Shown: positions 6,930-14,527 of the stretch, one piece after another | How the letters are laid out: every line of letters starts with the position of its first letter | How positions within the stretch are numbered: the stretch's first letter is position 1 | Assembly (NCBI GenBank): GCA_027023025.1 | Contig: JALVXB010000018.1 | Span: 1 to 41,975 of the forward strand | Source: Caldisericaceae bacterium | GTDB lineage: Bacteria; Caldisericota; Caldisericia; Caldisericales; Caldisericaceae | Reading direction: 5' to 3' | DNA: 41,975 nt | Notes under the pieces: generated by a model | The model's database searches: none | What the model was told of the DNA's origin: nothing | What the model saw: only the letters and a program-made list of their open reading frames with translations | Program-made: the position numbers and the translations under genes

Positions 6930-8116
6930 TGGTTGAAGTAAGGATGCCCAAGTTTGGGCTTTCTATGGAGAAAGGCTTCATTACGAGGTGGTACAAAAGC
7001 AAAGGCGACAGGGTCGAAAAAGGAGAACCGCTCTTGGAAGTTGAGTCCGAAAAAATTACGAACGACGTTCCTTCTCCTGCAACGGGTTTCGTTAAAGAAA
7101 TATTAGTAGAAGAAGGAAGTGAAGCAGAAGTAGGAAAAGTTATTGCGTACATTGCAGAGAGCGAAGAAGAGCTGAAAGAGGAAGTTAAAAAAGCACCTGA
7201 AAAGCAGCCCGAAGAAAGTGTACCTACAGAAAGCGTGCAGAAAGAAGTAAAAGAGCAGCCTTTAGAAACACCTGTTCGGAGCGGGCAAACGGGCTTTATA
7301 AAAGCATCTCCTCTGGCGAAAAGGCTCGCAAGGGAGCACGGCATAGACCTTTCTACTATAAAGGGCAGCGGCCCAAACGGCAGAATCGTGGAAAAGGATG
7401 TGCTGAATGCACTGAGCAAAGTGGCAGAAGGAGCGGCCGTACCAGAAGGAAAAGCACAGGTTGAAAAACTCTCCCCTATAAGGCGCACGATAGCAGAAAA
7501 CCTTTCTGAGATGTATCGGAAGACGGTACTCGTAACGAACATGACGGAAGTGGACATGAGCAGCCTTCTTGCGTTCAAAAAGAGCCTTACTGAGAAAGTG
7601 TCCGTAACTGCAATTCTCGTAAAGGTGCTGGCGCAGGTATTAAAAGCACTCCCAAAGTTTAATGTTAACTTTGACGGAGAAACGATAACTCGCTTTGAAA
7701 GCGTAAACATAGGCGTTGCGGTAAGCACGAAAAACGGACTGATCGTTCCTGTAGTAAAGGACGCAGACAAACTTACACTTTCTCAGGTAAACGCAGAGAT
7801 TAAGAGATTGTCCAGCCGTGCAAGAAGTGGGGAACTCACCGGCGAGGAAACGAAAGGCTCCCACTTCACTCTGACCAACTTAGGTATGATGCGCACGGAT
7901 ATGTTTACTCCCGTGTTGAACAAAAACGAAGTAGCGATTTTAGGCGTCGGCAGGACGGTAAAAAAAGTCGTCGTGATAGAAGACGACAAGTTTGCCGTAA
8001 GAGATATGGCATACTTCAGCTTATCTTACGACCACAGAGTAATAGACGGGGCAGATGCTGCGGAGTTTTTAGGAGAGGTTGCCCGCATTATTGAAAGTGT
8101 ACCATTTGTTATTTAA
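6929..8116 (+). CDS. acoC: Dihydrolipoamide acyltransferase E2
   Basis: A 395-residue E2 core subunit. The single lipoyl domain spans residues 1-76, with lipoyl Lys42 in VESEKITNDV. An acidic, Glu/Lys/Pro-rich linker (about 80-120) leads to a peripheral subunit-binding domain (about 124-165, SPLAKRLAREHGIDL and GSGPNGRIVEKDV). The catalytic domain runs from about 175 to the end and carries the active-site motif SYDHRVIDGAD. This is the usual E2 architecture, compact with one lipoyl domain. No dihydrolipoamide dehydrogenase (E3) follows, so E3 must be encoded elsewhere. The next gene is the TRAP binding protein, 41 bp on. Confidence 0.9.
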   Translation: MVEVRMPKFGLSMEKGFITRWYKSKGDRVEKGEPLLEVESEKITNDVPSPATGFVKEILVEEGSEAEVGKVIAYIAESEEELKEEVKKAPEKQPEESVPTESVQKEVKEQPLETPVRSGQTGFIKASPLAKRLAREHGIDLSTIKGSGPNGRIVEKDVLNALSKVAEGAAVPEGKAQVEKLSPIRRTIAENLSEMYRKTVLVTNMTEVDMSSLLAFKKSLTEKVSVTAILVKVLAQVLKALPKFNVNFDGETITRFESVNIGVAVSTKNGLIVPVVKDADKLTLSQVNAEIKRLSSRARSGELTGEETKGSHFTLTNLGMMRTDMFTPVLNKNEVAILGVGRTVKKVVVIEDDKFAVRDMAYFSLSYDHRVIDGADAAEFLGEVARIIESVPFVI

Positions 8117-8142
8117 CAAAATATGTTGTATTATACAAAAGC
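8105..8142. promoter_or_regulatory. Palindromes in the E2-dctP gap
   Basis: TTTGTTA at 8105-8111 and TAACAAA at 8114-8120 form a 7+2+7 palindrome across the E2 stop. Just after it a TTGTAT-T-ATACAA palindrome contains a TATTAT. They may mark an internal promoter or operator that uncouples dctP from the dehydrogenase genes; no clear -35 box is seen. Confidence 0.3.
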
Positions 8143-8157
8143 AAAGGAGGTAGTACT

Positions 8158-9279
8158 ATGAAAAAAACAGTAAGATTGCTGCTTGCGCTGCTCTTAGTCG
8201 TGTCAGTGCTTGCGGTAGGTGTTGCAGGATGCGCACCAAAGGCGAACCCCAACCAGGGGAACAACAATCAGCAGCAACAGAAACCGGCGTTCAAACCGAA
8301 GGCAGAGTACAACTTGAGTGTAGTAGTAGGCCCTACATTCTGGTGGGGTGAAGCGGCACAGAAGTTTGCAGACGAGGTAAAGCAAAAGACGAACGGTAAA
8401 ATCAACATTAAGGTGTACTACGGCGGACAGCTCTTCAAAGGAAAACAGACGAACGAGTTCCAGCTTATGTCTCAGGGCGTAATCGACTTTGCTTGGGGTT
8501 CCACGATTAACTGGTCTCCAACAATTCCGCAGTGCAACATCTTCTCGCTTCCGTTCTTTATCAACAACTACAAAAACCTCGACGCGCTGGAAAACGGACA
8601 GACGGGAAAGGCTATTTTTGCTGCAATGGAGAAGAAAGGCGTAGTAGGTCTCGCCTGGGCAGAAAACGGATTCAGGGAAATTACGAACAGTAAACGCGAA
8701 ATTAAAGAGCCTGCAGACCTTAAAGGACTTAAAATCAGAGTCGTTGGCTCGCCGATCTTTATCGACATCTTCAGGCAGTTAGGCGCAGACCCCGTCAGTA
8801 TGTCCTGGGGCGACGCAGTAACGGCATTCCAGAACGGAACAGTTGACGGCGAAGAAAACCCGGTGGGCGTTCTTATTCCAGTAAAAATCTGGCAGTATCA
8901 CAAGTATGTAACGCTCTGGAACTATGTCGTTGACCCGGTTATCGTTGGAGTAAACAAAAAAGACTGGGATTCCTTCCCTCCAGACATCCAGCAGGCAATA
9001 AGGGAAGCAGCAATTGAAACGGCACGCTGGGAGAAAGATATGTGCAGAGTAGGCCTTGACGACGGCTCAGCGTTGAAAGACCTCAAAGAGCACTTCGGAG
9101 AAACTCCAAAGATCACTAACTACATTAAGTATCTGCAGGACCAGGGTATGGTCGTAACGAAACTTACGCCTCAGGAAAAGCAGGACTTCATTAACGCAAC
9201 GAAGCCGATCTACGACAAGTGGATTCCTAAAATTGGGAAAGACCTTTACGAAAAAGCCAAACAGGACATGGGTGGATAG
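8158..9279 (+). CDS. dctP: TRAP transporter solute-binding lipoprotein DctP
   Basis: A 373-residue extracytoplasmic binding protein. The signal peptide ends in a lipobox (GVAGC, Cys25), followed by a Gln/Asn-rich linker of about 20 residues that tethers it to the membrane. The mature part has the DctP fold hallmarks: LKGLKIRVVGSPIF, whose Arg normally binds the ligand carboxylate; GADPVSMSWGDAVTAFQNG; and VDGEENP. The carboxylate-binding Arg suggests an organic acid ligand; given the neighbours, a 2-oxoacid or hydroxyacid is plausible (inference). A strong ribosome site, AAGGAGG, precedes the ATG. Its membrane partners DctQ and DctM are at 10259 and 10749, beyond an intervening DUF4388 gene. 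Confidence 0.9.
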   Translation: MKKTVRLLLALLLVVSVLAVGVAGCAPKANPNQGNNNQQQQKPAFKPKAEYNLSVVVGPTFWWGEAAQKFADEVKQKTNGKINIKVYYGGQLFKGKQTNEFQLMSQGVIDFAWGSTINWSPTIPQCNIFSLPFFINNYKNLDALENGQTGKAIFAAMEKKGVVGLAWAENGFREITNSKREIKEPADLKGLKIRVVGSPIFIDIFRQLGADPVSMSWGDAVTAFQNGTVDGEENPVGVLIPVKIWQYHKYVTLWNYVVDPVIVGVNKKDWDSFPPDIQQAIREAAIETARWEKDMCRVGLDDGSALKDLKEHFGETPKITNYIKYLQDQGMVVTKLTPQEKQDFINATKPIYDKWIPKIGKDLYEKAKQDMGG

Positions 9280-9310
9280 GTAACCCGTGCTCCTCTTAAT
9301 CTATAGCAAT

Positions 9311-9336
9311 CTGCCCGGAGCCTTGACTCCGGGCAG
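9311..9336 (+). terminator. GC-rich hairpin after dctP
   Basis: CTGCCCGGAG (9311-9320) and CTCCGGGCAG (9327-9336) form a perfect 10-bp stem with a 6-nt loop. No T run follows, so it is more likely a partial attenuator or 3' mRNA stabiliser. Either would let the binding protein be made in excess over the membrane subunits. Confidence 0.6.
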
Positions 9337-9366
9337 TATTTACGACGCGTGTATAATGGAGGCGCA

Positions 9367-10242
9367 ATGCTAAGTGGAAATTTAAAAGATGTAAGCATAC
9401 TTGAAATTTTGCAACTCGTATCGAAAACTAAACACACCGGTAAACTCATAATAAAGGGAAAAGGGGTTACCGGCATCGTATTCGTAAGAAAGGGCGAAAT
9501 CGTAAATGCCCAATTTGGCGATAGAGAAGGCATTGAGGCTCTAAACGACATTATAGTAATATCAAACGGATACTTTACATTTGAACAAACGCCGGTAAAA
9601 GGCGAAAATGTAATTAACGAGTCGATAGACAAAATTCTTTTGGATCTTTCGCAGGTGCTCGAAGTCCGTAAAACCAATCTTACGCTCAATACAATTCCGT
9701 TGTTGAAGCAGGATGTAAACAGTAACGAGATTGTATTAAGCGGAGGAGAAGTAAAAGTCGTTTCGTTGATAAACGGAAAAAGAAGCATAAAAGAGATAGC
9801 GGACGAATTGCACATGTCCTATCTGAAAACGATGGAAATAGTGGAAGACTTGCTTAAAAAGTCACTCGTCGAAAAGGGTGAAGAGAAGCAACTTTCAAAA
9901 GTTAAACCCGTGCAACTTACCGTGGGTACGATACGGAACATTCTTTCCGGAGAAGACGGGACCTGGATGAGCCACCTGCTTGGAATGGCACCGAGGAGTT
10001 TACTGGACGAGTTTGAAAATGAATTCGTCGTGTGGATTGATGTTGAATTAGTGGGAAAGTGGGAAAAAGAAGTTGGAAAAAGGATAACATCCATTATTGC
10101 AACTACGGAAAAGTACGACGAACTCATACTTCAGATAAGCCCTCAGATTTCACTTGAGGACAACATCGTATTTCACGAAAAACTTGCAAAGAAGTTTGGC
10201 CTAAAAGAAGGAGATAAAATAGAAGTCGTACCAAATATATAA
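9367..10242 (+). CDS. DUF4388 domain protein
   Basis: A 291-residue cytoplasmic protein. Residues 1-95 match the DUF4388 (PATAN-like) pattern: LSGNLKDVSILEILQLVSKTKHTGKL, GIVFVRKGEIVNAQFGDREGIEAL and GYFTFEQTP. A middle segment (about 120-180) looks like a winged helix (IKEIADELHMSYLKTMEIVEDLLKKSLVEKG). The last 100 residues are of unknown fold. DUF4388 proteins are found with two-component and other signalling systems in many bacteria; no enzyme activity is established. The ATG at 9367 has GGAGG 4 nt upstream; a GTG at 9349 lacks this. A TATAAT at 9352-9357 overlaps the region. Its position between dctP and dctQ is unusual and hints at a regulatory role for transport. Confidence 0.8.
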   Translation: MLSGNLKDVSILEILQLVSKTKHTGKLIIKGKGVTGIVFVRKGEIVNAQFGDREGIEALNDIIVISNGYFTFEQTPVKGENVINESIDKILLDLSQVLEVRKTNLTLNTIPLLKQDVNSNEIVLSGGEVKVVSLINGKRSIKEIADELHMSYLKTMEIVEDLLKKSLVEKGEEKQLSKVKPVQLTVGTIRNILSGEDGTWMSHLLGMAPRSLLDEFENEFVVWIDVELVGKWEKEVGKRITSIIATTEKYDELILQISPQISLEDNIVFHEKLAKKFGLKEGDKIEVVPNI

Positions 10243-10258
10243 ACGGAGGTGATAAGTT

Positions 10259-10747
10259 ATGGAAGACAAAGTTCAAAAAAGGCGGCGTTTTGGAATAGAC
10301 GAAGTCATTATGGGAATCCTGCTGCTCGTAATGGCGACGATTGCATTTATAAATGTGCTTGGGCGGTATCTATTCCACTACTCGCTGGCATTCACCGAAG
10401 AAATCGGCGTGAACTTTTTCGTGTGGATTACCGTTATAGGCATTGGCATTGCATTTGAAAGAGGTTCTCACCTTGGAATGGTCAGTATCTACAAAATGTT
10501 TCCAAAGTCTCTAAAAAGAGCCGTTCTGTGGTTAAATCTTGCTCTTTCCGTATTTTTGTTTGGGGTGGTCGACTGGTTTACCATTAAAACGATATACGAC
10601 GAGATGACTGTGTTTCACTCCACTTCGCCTGCGCTTGGCATCCAGATGTGGATATACTACATAGGCATACCGATCTTTTCTATCTTCGTCTTTATAAGGA
10701 TGTGGAAAGGCCATGTAAAGGCGCTGAATAAATTAAAGGAGGAATAA
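10259..10747 (+). CDS. dctQ: TRAP transporter small permease DctQ
   Basis: A 162-residue protein with the four-helix pattern of the DctQ family. Membrane segments lie at about 14-34, 49-66, 87-107 and 127-147. Typical family stretches are INVLGRYLFHYSLAFTEEIGVNFFVWITVIG and ERGSHLGMVSI. DctQ forms the membrane complex with DctM and couples it to the binding protein. The start ATG is preceded by CGGAGGTGA. It ends 1 bp before the dctM start codon, consistent with one translational unit. Confidence 0.9.
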   Translation: MEDKVQKRRRFGIDEVIMGILLLVMATIAFINVLGRYLFHYSLAFTEEIGVNFFVWITVIGIGIAFERGSHLGMVSIYKMFPKSLKRAVLWLNLALSVFLFGVVDWFTIKTIYDEMTVFHSTSPALGIQMWIYYIGIPIFSIFVFIRMWKGHVKALNKLKEE

Positions 10748-10748
10748 T

Positions 10749-12050
10749 ATGGGAGGTCCTGCATTACTTTTAGTAGTATTGTTTGTAATTCTGCTTCTTA
10801 TCGGCGTGCCCATTGCAATTGCGCTGGGTTTTACCGCCGTTATTACGATTATGCTGTACCACATGGGTATTTTGATGATATCCAGAAACTTTTATGCAGG
10901 AATTGCGAGTTTTCCCCTGCTTGCGATTCCGTTCTTCATTCTTGCAGGCATGATTTTAGAGAAGGCGCGCCTTGCTGAAAAAATAGCTGACTTTCTCGAA
11001 CTCGTCGTGGGGCACGCAACAGGCGGACTTGCAATGGTTGCAGTACTCACCGCGATGTTCTGGGGTGCAATATCTGGTTCTGGTCCTGCAACTACGGCAG
11101 CAGTAGGGCTTATTTTAATCGTGCCGATGGTGCGAAACGGATACAGCAAGTACTTTGCTGCAGGCACCATTGCAACTGCGGCAAGCCTTTCCATCGTAAT
11201 ACCGCCAAGCATTGCATTCATTATTTACGGCAACATTACTTCGGTCACGGTGAGTGGCCTATTCGTTGGGGGTTTGATTCCCGGCATATTGATGGGAGTA
11301 TTCCTTATAATTGCAGCCTACTATGTATCTAAGAAGCGAGGTTACAGAGGTGCCCACGCACGGGGAAGCGCAAAAGAAATATGGGATGCGTTCCTGAAGT
11401 CTATCTGGGCGACCCTTGCTCCAATTATTATTCTGGGCGGTATATACGCAGGTATATTTACCCCTACGGAAGCGGCAGTCGTTGCAGTGTTCTACAGTTT
11501 GTTCGTTGCGACCGTGATCTACCACACGCTGGACTGGTACACATTTATGGACATCCTGATCGAGGCAAGCGTAACGAGTGCAGTCATTATGGCAATAGTT
11601 GCATTTGCTGGCATATTCTCCTGGACTGCAACGGTGTCTGGTGTAATTGACAGGTTTGCTCAAACGCTGGTGCATGTATCGAGAACGCCGATTATGTTCA
11701 TACTGCTGGTTGACCTGCTCCTGTTAGGGCTGGGAATGATTCTGGATGCAATTTCCATTACATACCTCGTCGTTCCACTTATAATGCCGGTACTCGCAGC
11801 GTTCCACATCGACCCGCTCTGGTACGGCGTCATTTTCGTCGTTGCACTTGCAATAGGCCAGGCAACGCCGCCTGTGGGCGTCAACCTGTTCACTGCCGCA
11901 GGGCTTATACACAGCGACCTTGACCCAATTGCGCGAGAGGCCGTGCCTTATGTAATAGCTGCTATAATCGCGTTGATTATTATATCAGTGATACCTGCAC
12001 TGTCTCTTTACCTGCCCGTACACGCAGGACTTTACAAGCCGATTCCTTAA
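10749..12050 (+). CDS. dctM: TRAP transporter large permease DctM
   Basis: A 433-residue DctM protein with about 12 membrane helices, carrying the sodium- or proton-coupled transport path. Recognisable segments are FPLLAIPFFILAGMILEKA, WGAISGSGPATTAAVGLI, ASLSIVIPPSIAFIIYGN, TPTEAAVVAVFYSL and IGQATPPVGVNLF. The two GxxxPxT-like re-entrant loops are intact and the length is normal. GGAGG precedes the ATG. It is the last gene of the sigma-54 cluster and is followed directly by a strong terminator. Confidence 0.92.
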   Translation: MGGPALLLVVLFVILLLIGVPIAIALGFTAVITIMLYHMGILMISRNFYAGIASFPLLAIPFFILAGMILEKARLAEKIADFLELVVGHATGGLAMVAVLTAMFWGAISGSGPATTAAVGLILIVPMVRNGYSKYFAAGTIATAASLSIVIPPSIAFIIYGNITSVTVSGLFVGGLIPGILMGVFLIIAAYYVSKKRGYRGAHARGSAKEIWDAFLKSIWATLAPIIILGGIYAGIFTPTEAAVVAVFYSLFVATVIYHTLDWYTFMDILIEASVTSAVIMAIVAFAGIFSWTATVSGVIDRFAQTLVHVSRTPIMFILLVDLLLLGLGMILDAISITYLVVPLIMPVLAAFHIDPLWYGVIFVVALAIGQATPPVGVNLFTAAGLIHSDLDPIAREAVPYVIAAIIALIIISVIPALSLYLPVHAGLYKPIP

Positions 12051-12057
12051 CGGAAAA

Positions 12058-12095
12058 CGCCGGGGTTTTCGTTTTGCCCCGGCGCTCTGCTTTTT
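12058..12095 (+). terminator. Rho-independent terminator after dctM
   Basis: CGCCGGGG (12058-12065) pairs perfectly with CCCCGGCG (12077-12084) across an 11-nt loop, followed by CTCTGC and five Ts (12091-12095). It lies 8 bp after the dctM stop and closes the dehydrogenase/TRAP cluster. Confidence 0.75.
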
Positions 12096-12112
12096 CACCT
12101 AATGCCTTTGTT

Positions 12113-12412
12113 TTATATGTCTGCGCCTGAAAGGACTGCAAGGAACCAGATCAGGATGAATCCGTACCTTGCCATTGCAGACGAGGGAATAAACAGCCAG
12201 ACGATGAAAAATGCGTAAGCAATTAAAGTAAGAGTGATGTGTAAGTACGGAACCTTGTGCTCTTCGCTAAATCTCATCCATCCGGTAAACAGCGGCAGCC
12301 AGTCGAAAAACGCAGCGATTAAGCCGTAAATAGGCTTGTTTACGATTGCAGACGGTATAAATATCAGCCCTGCAATTGCAACACACAAAAGCGTTAACCT
12401 TTTTTTCGTCAT
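12113..12412 (-). CDS. Small membrane protein, unknown
   Basis: A 99-residue hydrophobic protein with three to four membrane segments (about 7-25, 28-46, 57-76 and 82-97) and almost no soluble part. I do not recognise a family. The ATG at 12412 follows ATAGGAGG at good spacing, and a clear promoter lies upstream on the same strand, which together support a real gene. It is monocistronic and converges on the TRAP cluster terminator. Confidence 0.7.
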   Translation of the reverse strand: MTKKRLTLLCVAIAGLIFIPSAIVNKPIYGLIAAFFDWLPLFTGWMRFSEEHKVPYLHITLTLIAYAFFIVWLFIPSSAMARYGFILIWFLAVLSGADI

Positions 12413-12439
12413 TTTTTCCTCCTATCAGATGTGTAATAC

Positions 12440-12467
12440 ATTATATATACAAAGTTATATAAATCAA
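12440..12467 (-). promoter_or_regulatory. Promoter for the small membrane protein gene
   Basis: On the minus strand TTGATT (12462-12467) and TATAAT (12440-12445) are separated by 16 bp, about 28 bp upstream of the ATG at 12412. Confidence 0.65.
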
Positions 12468-12584
12468 TATGTAAGTGTGTGGCAGACAAACGGCAGCAAA
12501 GTGGACTTCTTGCGTCTGAAGCATTAAATTACGAAGACACCGCAGTGTTTTAACGGTGTTTAACCTAACGAAAAGAACTTTATT

Positions 12585-12611
12585 TTGCAAATGCCAAAAA
12601 TCGTTTATAAT
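12585..12611 (+). promoter_or_regulatory. Possible promoter for the 42-residue gene
   Basis: TTGCAA (12585-12590) and TATAAT (12606-12611) with a 15-bp spacer, about 58 bp upstream of the GTG at 12669. Confidence 0.4.
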
Positions 12612-12668
12612 AAATTTTGGGAATTTGTATATTTTTGTATTTTCAAACAATATATGCGGAGGTGGGAT

Positions 12669-12797
12669 GTGGAAGAAAAAGAAAAGGCTTTAGAAAAAGA
12701 AATCGAAGAAACGATTTCCGAAATTCTGGAAAAAGGGGAAGACCCGGATAAAAAGTTAGACGAACTTCTGTCTAAGTTAAACGAGGAAGGCAAATAA
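12669..12797 (+). CDS. Small acidic coiled-coil protein (42 residues)
   Basis: A GTG at 12669 lies 6 nt after a strong GGAGG site (12659-12663). The 42-residue product is almost entirely charged helix (EEKEKALEKEIEETISEIL and PDKKLDELLSKLNEEGK), with a Gly-Glu-Asp-Pro turn in the middle, giving a helical hairpin. No family is recognised. The frame is open further upstream, but that part would code for unrelated residues and has no ribosome site. It converges on ilvE. Confidence 0.6.
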   Translation: MEEKEKALEKEIEETISEILEKGEDPDKKLDELLSKLNEEGK

Positions 12798-12800
12798 AAT

Positions 12801-12817
12801 AGGGGGCATTGCCCCCT
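12801..12817 (-). terminator. Terminator for ilvE (possibly bidirectional)
   Basis: AGGGGGC (12801-12807) and GCCCCCT (12811-12817) form a perfect 7-bp stem with a 3-nt loop. On the minus strand it is followed by TATTTTATTT, a good T-rich tail for ilvE, whose stop is 36 nt before. It may also stop the small gene on the plus strand. Confidence 0.75.
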
Positions 12818-12852
12818 GAAGTATTTTGTAGAGCGTTATAAACAGTTACAAA

Positions 12853-13764
12853 TTACTTTACGAAGTCAAGCCATCCAAATGTATCTTCTCCGTCCTGCAC
12901 GATTTTAAAGAAGGCATCTCGAATTTTGCGAGAAATTGGCCCGATGTTTCCGTCGCCTATTTGAACTTTGTCCACGCTTCCTATTGGGGTAACCTCTGCC
13001 GCGGTCCCTGCAAAAAATACTTCGTCTGCAACATACAGCATTTCGCGAGGAATGAATTCTTCTTTTACGGGAATACCTAACTTTTCTGCAATTTTCTTAA
13101 TGGAGTCGCGCGTTATACCTTTAAGGAGTGACGCGCCAATCGGCGGTGTGTAAAGCACCCCGTCTTTTACGAGGAAGATGTTTTCCCCTGGTCCTTCGCT
13201 GACGAATCCGTTTACATCCAGCATGATTGCCTCTGTAAAACCAAACTTTCCTGCTTCCATTGACGCAAGTTGTGAGTTCAAGTAGTTTCCGTCTGCCTTT
13301 GCAAGCATCGGCACGGTGTCAGGTGCAGGCCTGCGCCACGAAGACACCATAACTTCAATGCCTTTGTCTGCATCTTCGCTGAGAAACTTGCCAAAGTAGA
13401 ATGCAGCAATTGCAAGGTCTGTTCCAAGGCTTAGCGGATTTGGCTTTATAGTTCCGTATCCGCGGTAAGCAACCGGCCTGATGTATGCTTCTTCCAGTTC
13501 GTTCATTTTGAGCAGTTTCTTCGTGATTGCTTCTAATTCTTCCGGGCTTTCTTTGACAGACATCCTGTAAATTTTCATTGAGTCCTTAAAGCGACGGTAG
13601 TGGTCGAGGCCCCTGAAAATTGCAGGGCCTTTTTTCGTTTTATAGCACCTGATTCCTTCGAACACGCCTGAACCGTACTGAACCACATGCGAAAGAATGT
13701 GAATCTTTGCGTCGTTCCATCCAACAAATTTCCCGCCGAAGTAAATGTACTTTGCTTCCTGCAT
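12853..13764 (-). CDS. ilvE: Branched-chain amino acid aminotransferase IlvE
   Basis: A 303-residue PLP enzyme of fold type IV that interconverts Leu, Ile and Val with their 2-oxoacids, using glutamate/2-oxoglutarate. Family signatures: YGSGVFEGIRCY near the N-terminus, YIRPVAYRGYG, the PLP lysine Lys156 in LAKADGNYLNSQLA, the stretch EAIMLDVNGFVSEGPGENIF, and GITRDSI. Length is normal. The ATG at 13764 follows AGGAGG. It has its own promoter and stands alone. It makes branched 2-oxoacids, which are one possible substrate class for the dehydrogenase at 4962-8116, though the two are not co-transcribed. Confidence 0.93.
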   Translation of the reverse strand: MQEAKYIYFGGKFVGWNDAKIHILSHVVQYGSGVFEGIRCYKTKKGPAIFRGLDHYRRFKDSMKIYRMSVKESPEELEAITKKLLKMNELEEAYIRPVAYRGYGTIKPNPLSLGTDLAIAAFYFGKFLSEDADKGIEVMVSSWRRPAPDTVPMLAKADGNYLNSQLASMEAGKFGFTEAIMLDVNGFVSEGPGENIFLVKDGVLYTPPIGASLLKGITRDSIKKIAEKLGIPVKEEFIPREMLYVADEVFFAGTAAEVTPIGSVDKVQIGDGNIGPISRKIRDAFFKIVQDGEDTFGWLDFVK

Positions 13765-13790
13765 TTTGGCCTCCTGATTTTTTGGAAGGT

Positions 13791-13818
13791 ATTATACCAC
13801 AAAGTGTTTTTTCGTAAA
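13791..13818 (-). promoter_or_regulatory. ilvE promoter
   Basis: On the minus strand TTTACG (13813-13818) and a perfect TATAAT (13791-13796), spacer 16 bp. The -10 sits inside an 11-bp palindrome GGTATTATACC, which could be an operator. Confidence 0.6.
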
Positions 13819-13883
13819 GTAGTTTTGCTTCCATCTGTAAAAAATCCGTGCGTAGAGAGTTGACTCTATTTACGAACAAATGT

Positions 13884-13940
13884 TTGCAATTTTATAAATT
13901 TCTGCTATAGTGTCCATAGAAATTTACTATAGTTAACTAT
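13884..13940 (+). promoter_or_regulatory. Promoter and palindromes of the split sigma operon
   Basis: TTGCAA (13884-13889) and TATAGT (13906-13911), spacer 16 bp. Downstream are two overlapping palindromes, ACTATAGT (13926-13933) and ATAGTTAACTAT (13929-13940), directly before the ribosome site. They lie in the predicted 5' leader and could bind a repressor. Confidence 0.55.
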
Positions 13941-13952
13941 GAGGAGGTAGGT

Positions 13953-14252
13953 ATGAAAAAAGAAGACGCAAAAAGAGAATTGTTTTTATACGCACATAGA
14001 GACGCAGTTTTTAAACTTGCAGTCCTTTACGCAAGAAAGTTTTTCGTGGAGGTGGACGACATCTTCCAGGAAGGAATGTTAGGCGTGCTTACCGCATTTG
14101 ATTCTTACGGAAAAACAAAAAATGCTCCCGAACTCGACAGGATTGCAAAAGCGCTTGCGAACAGATTTATGTACCGATATGTAAAAGGTGAAGTAAAGGA
14201 GAGGACGACATGTGTGCTAAAAAGCGAAAGTACATTAGAAGGCCGCGTATAG
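13953..14252 (+). CDS. Sigma-factor region 2-like protein (first half of a split sigma)
   Basis: A 99-residue protein whose residues about 12-78 resemble sigma-70 region 2. The best landmark is DDIFQEGMLGVLTAFDSY, equivalent to the region 2.2 DLIQEGxLGLxxAxxxF motif that contacts the RNA polymerase beta-prime coiled coil. It is followed by a helix (LDRIAKALANRFMYRYVKGE) where region 2.3-2.4 (-10 recognition) would lie. There is no region 4; the protein ends shortly after. The start has GAGGAGG. It overlaps the next gene by 43 bp in a different frame, and that gene encodes a region 4-like protein. Together they resemble a two-subunit sigma factor such as B. subtilis RsoA/SigO. A frameshift in a single ECF gene is the alternative. 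Confidence 0.7.
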   Translation: MKKEDAKRELFLYAHRDAVFKLAVLYARKFFVEVDDIFQEGMLGVLTAFDSYGKTKNAPELDRIAKALANRFMYRYVKGEVKERTTCVLKSESTLEGRV

Positions 14253-14527
14253 AAAAAGATGCACTGAAAAATGTGCCTGCACGGAAGGCGGTAAAAATCG
14301 TCGTGCACACCTGCATAAAGTTCATAAAGGCAGACGAGCGGCGCATTATACAGGCATTCTGCTTTGAGAATATGACGCAGGAAGAAGTTGCTAAAAAAGA
14401 GAAAATCACGGCAAAGTACGCAAAACGGAAACTGCGCATTGCAAAAGTGCACCTCAGGGATACAATTGTAAAGTGTATAGGTATGGAAAAGGTAAAAGAA
14501 CTACTGAAAGGAATGAGGTATAGTTAA
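14210..14527 (+). CDS. Sigma-factor region 4-like protein (second half of a split sigma)
   Basis: A 105-residue basic protein. After a positively charged N-terminus (CAKKRKYIRRPRIEKD), residues about 42-95 match the region 4 helix-turn-helix of sigma factors: DERRIIQAFCFENMTQEEVAKK followed by ITAKYAKRKLRIAKVHLRDTI, equivalent to the usual Glu-Ile-Ala ... Val-Lys ... Arg-Ala-Arg-Leu pattern that binds the -35 box. It has its own ATG with GGAGAGG just upstream, inside the first gene, and an in-frame stop (TGA, 14189-14191) shortly before, so it is built as a separate gene. It ends exactly at the next ATG (TAA then ATG at 14528). Confidence 0.7.
   Translation: MCAKKRKYIRRPRIEKDALKNVPARKAVKIVVHTCIKFIKADERRIIQAFCFENMTQEEVAKKEKITAKYAKRKLRIAKVHLRDTIVKCIGMEKVKELLKGMRYS

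Noticed and set aside
6847-7770. 307-codon minus-strand frame opposite E2
   Set aside because: It is antisense to an unambiguous E2 gene; the Ser/Phe/Thr-rich composition is typical of an antisense shadow.
9246-9815. 189-codon minus-strand frame over the dctP/DUF4388 junction
   Set aside because: It overlaps two better supported genes and lacks a ribosome site or domain.
12585-12668. Longer version of the 42-residue protein starting at 12585
   Set aside because: The extra region overlaps promoter-like sequence and the ribosome site for GTG 12669, and has no site of its own.
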